A stretch of 64,000 nt of DNA. It comes from Cryoendolithus antarcticus. Its lineage: Eukaryota; Ascomycota; Dothideomycetes; Cladosporiales; Cladosporiaceae. A program made the position numbers and the translations under genes. The stretch is from NCBI GenBank assembly GCA_002077065.1, contig NAJO01000007.1, forward strand, positions 248,001-312,000, read 5' to 3'. Shown one piece after another: positions 22,072 through 32,307 of the stretch. Within the stretch, counting starts at the first letter, position 1. The number at the start of each line of letters is the position of its first letter. The notes beneath the pieces are model-generated. The model saw only the letters and a program-made list of their open reading frames with translations, did no database searches and was not told the DNA's origin.

Positions 22072-24152
22072 ATGGCAGACCCCTGCATAGTCTGCCTGGG
22101 TGACCTGCGATCTCTCGATATCAACGTTCCACCCCCCGACTCCCCCAAGTCGCCCCACGATAGTGGCGATCCCACCACCGCCAAGAGCTCACTGCGACAT
22201 ACAAGACTGAGCGCGAAAAGGTACCTATACCACACCCTGAAGACTTGAGTTCGGACGAGAACGTCGCTCGCGACCGATCCGCCGCGCTCCTACCCCCATA
22301 CCGGAGGCTTTCGCCCCCCACGCTACCCCTCCGATACGTATCCACACGTACCACTACCTCCTACCTTGGACGGCTTGAAGACATTCGCCGAATAAGCATG
22401 GAAGGTGAGGGTTTCTCCTTCTCGCGCAGCACCCTCCTAGGGTGCTGTGGGGACACTCCGGTATGGGGACGCACAATGAGAGCACGCCACTGACAATGTC
22501 GTCTCTGTAGCACCGATGACGACGAGATTGTAGCACACCTGCTGCCGTGCAAGCATGATCTGCACAATGCCTGCCTCACACCTTGGGTGGAGCGCGCGAA
22601 CAGCTGTCCGATATGTCGAGCGAAGTTCAACGTGGTCGAGCTTAGCGTGGCTGTCGGCGGAGAGGTCATCGACTCATACGCTGTGCAAGACAAAGTTCAA
22701 GAAGCTGAGCTGGACCCAAGCATGATAGTAGAAGATGAGCTTGTCGCTGCTGAGGCCTGGGAGCCTTGCCTGGTGTGCGGACACATCGGCGAAGGCAACT
22801 CTCAGATGTACTGCGACAGCTGCGATAAAGCAGTGCACGTGTTTTGCGCTGGCTACGATGACGCTCCTGACACCTGGTTCTGCGAGAACTGTACCCCTTT
22901 TCTTGGCGATGGCGCAGCTCTCGTTGGGACGCGACGCGCTCCACGGCGGCCAGCACGGCCTGCGCGACGGCCGGCACCACCAAGCACTGCACGACGACGT
23001 GGTCGCGGCGTTGATTCTGTGTGGGATCGCATCTGGCAAGAAGTCTCACAGCGTATTGACTTGGACCTTGACTTCCCCTTCGATGATGGCGAGCCTGTTG
23101 CAGACACTCGAACGCCAGCACAGCGTCGAGAATTCCGACAATGGCAGAGACGCTTCGAAGCTGCCGATCGCGATGGAGATGCGAGTCAGCTACGTCGTAT
23201 TGCGACGCGTCTTCAAGCACCCGGACCGGCACCTGCTTCTGCACCGGCGCCCGAATCCCAGGAAGAGCTTCGTGCGTGGAATGCCTTCGAGAAGGCTAGA
23301 GACCTACATGATCCGGAGTCGGCGAACCGACGGAAGCGGAAGTCGACAGCATCACCAGCATCGCCACAAGAGCCGCAACCCGAGAGAAGGGCATTGAAGA
23401 GGCCTCGGCTACGTCGACCACCTCCATCTGCTGCCTCTCCACCGGCCGAGTCCTCTCACGCTGCTGCATCAAGACCGAACGGAGAACCCAACTTTTTGTC
23501 ATCACTACTGACGGAGCTTGGGTCGAGACCCGACGCTGGTAGCTCGCCTGCCTCGTCCGACTATGCAAATGGCCAATACTCGCCGCGAAACTCGTCACCC
23601 GCGATCTCCGACGCACAATCACCCATGCTATCGGCTTCACAGTCACCCCGCGCGTCGTCCATGACTCCGCCACCACCGGACATGCTGTCGCCACCGCTGT
23701 CGACGAAAGCGGGACACTCACCGCCGCTGCCAGTATTCTCTCCATTTTCGCCCGCGCTCAGCTCCCCTGTCACATTGCCCCATTCAGATGGCTTGCACCA
23801 CCGTGGTCGCCGGCGCGATTTACACGATCCTACCCACGACCAGACTACACCTTACAGTCCGCCGCGCCATCCTGCGTCGTCGCCGATTCGGAACTTGTCT
23901 TACTCTTCGAAGGAGGAGATACAACGCATGGTCAAGAAAGCTCTTCGACCTCGGTACGACAGCAAGGAGATTACCAAGGATCAATTCACGGATATTAATC
24001 GAGATGTCTCACGGAGGATGTACGAGCTGATTGCTGATGCCTCAGCGCTATCCGAGCAAAGTGAACGGGAGAGGCTGCAGGGTGTCGCGGAGAATGAGGT
24101 CAAAGCAGCAATTGGGAGGATGAGCATTGGCGTCCAAGCAGCGAGCGCATGA
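22072..24152 (+). CDS. PHRF1-like RING-PHD-SRI domain protein
   Basis: Model 22072..22220 joined to 22511..24152, 596 residues. The first exon starts with the first Cys pair of a RING (MADPCIVCLGDL). The second exon supplies the rest (CKHDLHNACLTPWVERANSCPICR, RING-H2 type). A C4HC3 PHD finger follows at residues about 135-178 (CLVCGHIG...MYCDSCDKAVHVFC...WFCENC). A long Pro/Ser/Arg-rich middle and a C-terminal helical domain (EIQRMVKKALRPRYDSKEIT, residues about 515-590) resemble the SRI domain that binds the phosphorylated RNA polymerase II tail. This order is that of PHRF1, a nuclear ubiquitin ligase. The 290-nt intron is long for this genome and contains an open frame, so the RING-internal linker is the weakest part of the model. 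Confidence 0.75.
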
Positions 24153-24751
24153 CCTGCAATGAGGCGCTGCGCACGATGATTGATGACTTCACGTTTGGCA
24201 TGATTGTTATGTAGATACCCATGAATGCGTTACATTGCCGGGGCAGACTAGAAGATCCCCTTTCACACGGATTGGCATTCTGTTCCCGGCTTCGCGGATT
24301 CCTCGTTGGATTCTTCGACACTCACTACTTCAAATCGTCCGTAACATGTAACTTTCGATGCTGTGCGCTCTTAAATTGTTAGATTGCTAGATTATTAGGT
24401 TGTTGAATTATTACGAAAATACACGTCGTGCTACACAGCATATAGTCAATTGCAAGCGGCGTCCGCGGAACATTCGCCCCATCTTCATCGCCCTATCTAC
24501 ATGTAAGTCCGTCCCTATCCGACGCCGCGATCGGGGTACAGTAGACATGACACTTTTCTGTCCATCGCTACTGCCACTATATCTCTGCATGTAGGCAACG
24601 ATAGGTTCTTTGATTCCACGACTTACGCTGAAACTCGAAGGAATACACGTAGCTAAGTCAACCCACTGCATTATTACTCGAAGTACAATCCCTATTGTAT
24701 TTCTGCTCTCGTTCCTCCTAGCTTCCGGATTATCCCCTCGGGTGCAAGGTC
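24153..24751. other. Intergenic, AT-richer 3' flank
   Basis: Just after the RING-PHD gene, around 24370-24430, lies an AT-rich run (gttagattgctagattatta), a likely 3'-end processing region. No gene or RNA was seen. Confidence 0.5.
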
Positions 24752-26022
24752 ATGGCTTCGCTAGGCGAGAACAAACACATAGTGGTCATTGGGTATGCCT
24801 CACAGCAACATCTCGATAGCAAAGCATCCATGCCTAATCAGTAACGCAGAGCAGGCGTCACAGGCCTGACCACAGCACTCTTCCTCGCTGAAGCTGGCTA
24901 CCATGTCACCGTACTCGGCGCCCACGTACCCGGCGATTCAAGCATCGAATACACATCACCATGGTACGATGGCCCAGCGATTGCGACTATGCCTGTCCAC
25001 TAAAAACAGCATATAGGGCCGGCGCTCACTGGCTCCCTCACTCCACGCCCTCTACCCCTCGCGAACAATCTTGGGACACCCAAACTTACGACCACTGGCT
25101 CTCGCTCCTCGAGTACGAACGCACTCTCCCAGCTTCCGCACCACGGTCCGGTATCGCAATGCTGCCAGCGATGAACTTCTGGGACCATGGCCGGGCACCG
25201 ACGGACGATGATCTATGGTGGGCGCCCGTCGTGAAGGGATTTAGGCAGATGAGTGAGAGTCAAGGTTTTGCTTCTGAGGTGAATGCACGGACGCCGGAAG
25301 GAGAGGGTAGAGTCGGGGCAGCGTGCGAGTACGAGGCGATGTGCGTGAATGTGAGTAAGTATCTACTGTACTTGCAAAAGCGAGGGGAGAGCCTGGGCGT
25401 GAAGGTGCTGAAGGCGAAGCTTGACGGGAGATCGGGGTTTGAGAAGGCTTTGGGATCAGCTGCAGAGATTGTGGGGCGAGAGGGAAGGGGAAATGTGGAT
25501 TGCTTTGTCAATGCTACTGGGCTAGGGGCGAAGCAACTGTGTGGCGATGTGAAGATGTACCCTATCAGAGGCCAGACTGTGCTTGTGAAAGGCGAAGCGC
25601 ATCGGACAATCACTCGCGTGGGCATCGATTCGAAATCCGGTGAAAAGTATGGGGCCTACAGCATCCCAAGACCGGGCTCGGGCATGACGATCCTGGGTGG
25701 CACGAAGCAGGCTGGTGTCTGGGATGAGACGCCTGATCCGAAGGAAACGGAGAGGATTTTGAAGCAAAATGCCTGGGCGTGTCCTGAGTTGCTGACGGGT
25801 GCTGATGGTGGGTTCGAGATCGTGAGCGTGCAGTGTGGGTTGAGACCTGCTAGGGAGGGTGACGCTAGGGTCGATAAGGGGATCGTTGGGCCGTGGAACG
25901 TTGTGCATGCTTATGGGCATGCGGGATCGGGGTATCAGAACTCTGTTGGATGCGCGAGGGATGTGCTGGCGTTGGTTGGTGAGAGTGTCGATGGGCCGAA
26001 GCTGATTCAAGCGAGGCTGTGA
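24752..26022 (+). CDS. D-amino-acid oxidase, peroxisomal
   Basis: Exons 24752..24792, 24850..24963, 25017..26022 give 386 residues. Splicing builds the FAD-binding Rossmann motif HIVVIGAGVTGLTTALFLAE from exons 1 and 2. The second junction builds SPWAGAHW, where DAO family members place the FAD-contacting tryptophan. Later blocks include MYPIRGQTVLVKG, the active-site strand region GMTILGGTKQAG, SVQCGLRPAREGD and the C-terminal HAYGHAGSGYQNSVGCA, which binds FAD. The enzyme oxidises D-amino acids to imino acids with release of hydrogen peroxide. The last three residues, ARL, form a PTS1-like signal, so import into peroxisomes is likely. It is convergent with MED22, with 56 bp between. Confidence 0.93.
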
Positions 26023-26078
26023 ACATGAATCTCTTGTCCACCGCATTCACATGGCAATATATCATTGGGCGCATCAGA

Positions 26079-26572
26079 TCACTGCTGCTTCTCTGACAGC
26101 TCCTGCAGTAGCTCGAGGACCTTGTTCGCCTCTGCATCGGTCTGCTGCTTGATCTCGCTGTTGCCCATCGTGTCGAGTGGACCATACAGCCAGCACTCCT
26201 GCATGGTGCGGACGAGCTCTTGCAAGCGCTCGGCTTTTGAGATCTGCGAGAGTCGTCAACGCTGGTCATGTACGAGAAGTGAACAGAGTACTGACCAATA
26301 AGGACGTCTCTACTTGCATCTGCAGCTGCAAGTTCACGGCTGCAACTCGATCGGGCTTGCTTTGCTGCAATACCGTCAGATCGCGCATCAAGTCAGTGGG
26401 TGGAGCATGGCACAAACCGATGCGAGCTGTATGATGGTGCTGAAGTGCTTGATCAAGTCATCTCGGCGATTATTAATCTCATCTAGGAGCTGGTCAGTGA
26501 TGATCGATGATACGAAGGCTTGATGGACCAACCCAAGAGAGCCGACGTCGTCCGCACGGCACTCGGATTCAT
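26079..26572 (-). CDS. MED22: Mediator subunit 22
   Basis: Four small exons, complement(26079..26243, 26296..26364, 26418..26482, 26533..26572), give 112 residues. The spliced protein begins MNPSAVRTTSALLDEINNRR, followed by DLIKHFSTIIQLAS and VAAVNLQLQMQVETSLL, then ISKAERLQELVRTMQECWLYG. This is the all-helical Med22/Srb6 (Surf5) pattern: a short coiled coil of the Mediator head that relays activator signals to RNA polymerase II. All intron phases agree. No single frame covers the gene, so automated calls could miss it. The C-terminus ends in an acidic helix (ELLQELSEKQQ). Confidence 0.85.
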
Positions 26573-26831
26573 CTCTGGCACATGGTGTGGGTGTCACCAC
26601 TGTTGGTCAGCATGAAACACTTCGCTTGAAGCAATGGCGATGTTATGAACAATGATCCGAGCGGCACATGTCAACGTCTTGGCCTCGAAGTGAAGCCACC
26701 ATATTCCGGAGTCCGGAGTTACGTATCTCCGCGCGCCAGTGTTTTGACAACGAGTTCGAACGCATCTTTTACTACTGGGAATCTAGTCCTTGGTCTTGTT
26801 GTGTGCTTGTTGGGTGAAATTGATGTTCACA
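26573..26831. promoter_or_regulatory. Divergent promoter, MED22 / kinesin-14
   Basis: 259 bp between opposite ATGs. Contains a small inverted-type run (ccggagtccggagttac near 26713). No known site was assigned. Confidence 0.45.
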
Positions 26832-29800
26832 ATGGAGCGGCCGCCGTCGCAGCTGGAGAATATGCGTCCCTCTGGGTTGAAGCAGCCATCGAGGCTACCG
26901 GCTATGATGGGCTCGAGTCGGACGTTGGGCGAGGCAAGCCAGAGCGAGATGAATGCAAGAAGCGCTGGAACGATGGGACCGCCGCTGGTGCCGCAGAAGC
27001 ATAAGGTGCCTGGATGTATGAGAGATCGTGGAAGGTCAGAGGATATGTGAGACATCGACTGACACACAAGCCAGTACCCGAACCACCGACGAAGCAGCGG
27101 AAGACACTTATCGAACGCGCCGGGGAGACGAATGGATCGCTACGATCGCATCTTCCAGCAGTATCGAAGCCCAGCTTTACGCGCTCCGAGAGCAACACCG
27201 CTCAGGTCGGCTCGGGAATGAAGTCAGCATCGTTCAATGGCTACCGCAACACGTCCAACGCCTCCACCGTGAGCTCCGTCAGCAGCACGCGCAATGGCAG
27301 TCGGCAGAATGGCTTTCGAAGTCTACGACAGCCTAGTGCTGCGGAGTCAGTCCAGGAAGAGGAGGAGGTGGATGAGGGCATATTGAGCAGACGCAAAGGT
27401 ACACCAGTCATTTCTCTCAACCCGAAGAGCATCGAGAAGATCACGCTGCGCAAGGTTCGCACTCACGGCGACTTGCGGCAACACAGCCAATCAAACGACT
27501 CCAGTGTTCAACACTCTGGGCTCAAACACCGACATCAAGATCTTGAGGGACGAGTGGTAAGTAGGGAAGACCGCGCCGAACGATCGACACACGCCCAACA
27601 GCACACGCAGCCCGACTCACGCCAAGCCTCCCTGAGTGCTGCCTTCGCCGACCTCTCTCTGACGCCCCAGGTCCCTCACAAGCACTCAGGCAAGGGCGTA
27701 CGACACACTCCATCCCTCGAGCGAATCAAGGAAGAGATCTCTCCCTCAAAGATCCCAAAGTTCTCTTATACCCCTCTCCTTCGTCACACACAGTCTATGC
27801 AGACGCTCAGCACTCCTTCTCCGCTCAAGAACAAGGGCTCGATCAATGGTCTCCACACACCGGCAGCCAGTGTCAGCCGCAATAAGCATGAGTTGCCCAT
27901 ATTCTTGACGAAAGAGAAGCTTACCCCTGTCGCAGCATGGAACACCGCGGATCGACTTGATAGTGTGGTGAGTATTGCCATTGAACAAGCAACGAGGTGT
28001 AAGCTGCTGACTTTGCGCAGGAGCAAATGTACCACAATCTCAGTCGCGACTTTGTCAACGCAAATAATTCGGCGACGGCACTTGAGGAAGCTGTAGCAGC
28101 ATACAAAGTCCAAGGTTTGACCAGCGTCCTGAGTAATATAGCTTAGATCACTGACATGTTGCGCAGTGCAAGAGATACGGGAACGCAACTCTGAACTCAG
28201 TGCGTCGAATCGAGCCTTCACAGCAGATCTCGAGCGAGCACGAAGTGATCTTCACACCACAACCTCAGATCTAAGGCAAGCGAGACGAGATCATGAGCGA
28301 GAAGTCCAAGATCTCGAACAGCGGCACGAGAAAGATCTGGCGGAGATCAACGGCAAGCATGAGAGGGCATTGCAAGATCTCGAGCGAGATGGCCAACGAG
28401 CAGTCGATGGACTCGAGAAGAAGATCAAGGAAGCGAGGGAGACCCTTGAACGGCAGAAACGCGACGAGATTGCAGACTTGACTTCGCAGCACTGGGAGGA
28501 GATGGACGAGATGAAGCTGAAGCATGGTGCCGAAGTGGCGAAATTGCAAGCTGAGATTGATAGCCTCCGGAAGTCAGACGAGGGTAGAGCAGCGGAGTCT
28601 GCTAGCCAAGTGCAGGCACTACGAGATGGAATTACTGCACTCGAGCATGAGCTAGAAGCCGGCAAGGCTACGATGACTGGTCTGCGCACACAGATCAGCA
28701 CAACAGCCAGTCGAGCTGCAGCACTCGAGGCCGAGAAGGCAGCTCTGGTCTCGAAGACGCACTTCCTGGAGGGCAACCAAGAAGCCCAAAGTCACGAGTT
28801 CACAACAATGAGTGAGCAACTCGCAGCAGCAGTCGCTGCGCGCGAAGCGACGATCGCAGAGCTGCGAAGAGAAGAGACTGTCAGACGAAAACTTAACGCC
28901 CAAATCCTAGAGCTGCGAGGCAACATCCGTGTGTTCGCCCGGACGCGTCCACTTCTTGCAGGTGAGGAGGAGCCAGCTAAGGTCGAGTACCCGGATGCCG
29001 GCGCTCTGGACGGCAACAAGGAGCTAGTCGTCCACGCACCTACGACACTCTCGGCTACGGGCAAAGAGCGAAACGAAAAGCACACCTACGGCTTTGATCG
29101 CGTCTTCGGTCCAGAGACAGCGAATACAACGGTTTTCGAAGACTGCCGCGAGCTCGTGCAGAGCGTAGTCGACGGCTACAACGTCTCGATCCTCTCCTAC
29201 GGTCAGACCGGCTCAGGCAAGACATTCGGCATGTCAGGCGACAATGGCATCATCCCTAGCTCCATCGCCTTGCTGCTGTCCGAGATCCAGCGTCTGCGAG
29301 AGAAGAGCTGGGAGTACGTCGTCGAAGCAAGCTTCGTGGAGGTGTACAATGAGATGCTCAACGATCTTCTCGGTGACGCAAAGACCTGGGATCAGGATGA
29401 GGAGCTCAACGGCAGTGTGAGAGGCAAGAAGAAGGAGAGACATGAGATCCATCATGATGCGTTGACCGGAAAGACTACTGTGACGAATCTGACTGCTGTC
29501 ACGCTATGGCCTCCGCCGAGCGATGACGCTTCGTGGCCGCCTGCTGCACCTGTCGCGACTGATTCGTCAGCGGCAAAAACAGCTCCAGCGACAACTTACA
29601 CGGAGTCAGCAGTCGCTCGCCTCCTTGCAACAGCCGCGAAGAACCGCCGTGTGGCAGCCACGAACTCCAACGCGCGATCATCGCGTAGTCACAGTGCTTT
29701 CATGCTCACGCTCAAGGGTTCCTGCGCAGCCACTGGCGAAGCCTCAGAAGGCGTGCTCAATCTGGTCGATCTAGCTGGTAGCGAACGACTCAAGGCCAGT

Positions 29801-30167
29801 GGTGCCGAAGGAGGACGCATGAAGGAGACACAAGCCATCAATAAGTCGTTGAGCAGCCTGGGCGATGTGATCGCTGCGCTGGCTGGGAAGGGCCCGGGAG
29901 GAGAGAGCCATGTGCCGTATCGGAACTCGAAGGTCAGTTCCGTCATTCACATCTTTGAAGGCGATTACGATTGCTGACTTTGACTCTTAGTTGACCTACC
30001 TCCTACAATCATCCCTCGGAGGCACGGCGCCAAACGGCAAGAGCTCCAGGACGCTGATGTTGTTGCATTTGAGTCCGCTGAAGGAGCACTGGCAGGAGAG
30101 TAGGGGAAGTTTGTTGTTCGGGAGTAAGGTACATGGAACGCATATCGGGGCTGCGAAAAAGAAGTAG
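26832..30167 (+). CDS. klpA: Kinesin-14 (KlpA/Kar3-like) with C-terminal motor
   Basis: Five exons, 26832..27005, 27071..27967, 28021..28114, 28167..29932, 29991..30167, give 1035 residues. The N-terminal tail is disordered and contains RTLGEASQSEMNARS and the TLIERAGE block seen in Aspergillus KlpA. A coiled coil follows (about residues 390-635). The neck leads into the motor at ELRGNIRVFARTRPL (residue about 637). Motor motifs: P-loop GQTGSGKTFGMSG (about 734), switch I NARSSRSHS, switch II LVDLAGSERL, then NKSLSSLGDVIAAL. This is a minus-end-directed spindle motor. An Ala/Pro/Ser-rich insertion (TLWPPPSDDASWPPAAPVA) interrupts the motor before switch I. A possible extra 54-nt in-frame intron at 27557-27610 is discussed under findings. 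Confidence 0.93.
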
Positions 30168-32307
30168 GATACGCATGGGCGGGCACGTCAGGTGCACTGC
30201 ACGACACTGGTACTTAGGAGATGTATGGCGATGTCATGAGACAGCTGCTCAGTCTTGAGCCGCACAAACCTCTGCTCTCCCAAAAAGCTGAAGATTTCTC
30301 ATGCGACTATCGACCGCGCCACGACCGTAATAATCAGTATGTGCCGCCGAGGAGAGACACACCCCGAGGGTGCCTCGCGTCAAGCGTTTATTGATGCGGC
30401 TCGCCGACACTTCACGCAGCGGAGAAGACTTCGTGGCTCAGCCGATAATAGCATAAGAGACCTGCAAACTTTTTGAACAGCTGAGATATGAAGTGCACGA
30501 CAACAGTTCTGTTGGAAGGCACGACTCTTCGAGTCTTGGCTGCCTTGCTGCTTTCCATGGAGTTCCGTTGGAGAGCAGCCTTGTTGCAATCTCCCTCTCA
30601 ACGTCTACTTCTACCACAGTACGACCTTGAAAGCGTTACCCCCTGCACGGACTAACGGTGCAGACAAGCCTTTTGTTCCCCAGCCCACGATTCGCGAAGC
30701 TCATTAGGCGAGACGGTTGCCAAGCGTCTCAAGAGCATTTAGACGCACGCCGTGGTTTGAGCAAGTAGGAGGCCACGGAGGAGCTCCTCTGCTACAAGTA
30801 CGCAGCCTTCGCGTTCGTTTTTTCACTTTGCTCCCCGATCACTGACCTCACTGCCGCCAGTCTTACTTCGAGTCTCGAGCACGCTGACACAGACAACATT
30901 TGCGCCTCCTCGGGGCGGTAATCCTTCAATTACGTACCGGGTACTGCTCAAACTCGATGTGACCCGTATTCGGGGTTGCACGCCGCGACCTTGTCTTGCT
31001 TGGATCCACTTGCTGGACATTGGAGACACCATATTCTACCACTGATTCATTCATCACCTGCAAGCATCCGCCTATAAGCATCTGCTGAACGGCTCTGCGG
31101 CATGTTCGAGCATCGCATTGCCTGCACAGCGAATTCTCCGATGGCAGCACACAACGAAGCGTGCCGTACATCCTTTAAAATGCCGCGCTGCAATCAATTA
31201 ATCTCCGGATGAGATCGACACCTATCAGAACCGCCACAGCGGGGCACAAGCTCACGTCGCTCAGGGCTGATATCCCGCTACACGTTGACTTTGGCCCGTT
31301 GTCGTGAAGCCAGATCCCAGCGATAACGTGAGCAGCCGTGAGCAGCTAGCAAGGAACTACGGCTTACCCCAACGGCACCGAGCGGTACGTACTACACTTC
31401 ACGGCACAGGCACGTCTTTCAAGTCGGCGCTGGAATCAATCCGCTTGGTCGCTTGTTTTAGCTGCATGATGTCAATCGTCACCAACAGCACAAAACAGAC
31501 GTTGGGTGAGAAGTCTGGGCTAGACGCCTCGAAGCGCCCCAAAGCTTACCTGCGTTCGCGCAAGGGCAACAACAGTGGATCGATGTTGTGATGCGGAGAG
31601 TTTAATCTCAGTCGAAGCTTGTCACAACCGTCACTTCGATTTGCGTCGTGGAACACACCAGTTGACAACAGCCGATAGATTGCAGTGAGCGTGGCGTCTC
31701 ATCGACATCGCTCGTCAGCATCGACAGGAATACATAAAACAGCTACAGTGGAGCTCATTCCGGCTGATGCTGACAGCTGCAGGCACAACAGCGTCGATCG
31801 CACACTACGATCCAGGTACCGTGAGCATTGCCAGGGGGCCAAGTCACACTCATTGTGGCGCTCCCGCGGCTTGCTGGACGATCTCGCCGCACGTCGCTTC
31901 CATTTTGGTAGTTCTCAATGCAGCTCGTGCTGTAGGTCAATGGCTCTCCCTGCGCTACCGGGAGGCGCTAATTGTACAGGGATACGCCTTTATTGCCTGT
32001 GACTTCATCTCACGTACTTCGAGGATCTGGGGTCATCTCGGGCAGGCTCGTCAACACGTGGAGATTCGCTGTGCCCCAGCCGCAAGACCCGGATTAGGGA
32101 GATGCTCGTGATGTAGAAGGTGAAGGTTTGTGCCGATCTGACGGGCGGCGGATGCTTGGTAAATAACACTTTCAGCCCTTTTCTCCTTCGCTCGTGGTTA
32201 CTTGAGTCGAGCAGACCCGTTGATGCTTTCCTTGGTCCCCGTTGCACGACCTCCTGTTACACGACTTCGACATTAGCGGAGACTCGTATTGTGCATCGCC
32301 TGTCAAT
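30168..32307. other. 2.1 kb gene-free region upstream of laccase
   Basis: The longest gene-free stretch in the window. All frames are short and overlap on both strands. A CACGTG palindrome lies at 32055-32060. Two adjacent GCCARG hexamers (PacC-type) lie at 31830-31835 and 31838-31843, about 470 bp before the laccase ATG; more single copies occur at 30535-30540 (reverse) and 30719-30724. There is a short direct repeat gtgagcagcc/gtgagcagct near 31328. No tRNA or transposon sequence was recognised. Confidence 0.5.

Noticed and set aside
22100..22186. Alternative intron in the PHRF1-like gene that would keep the middle open frame
   Set aside because: It would remove the typical CLGDL continuation of the RING, and its middle exon cannot join the next exon in a correct phase with any donor seen.
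30427..30445. Match of cttcgtggct.agccg to 8290-8305, possible third repeat copy
   Set aside because: Only about 16-17 bases agree and the flanks do not align; likely chance.
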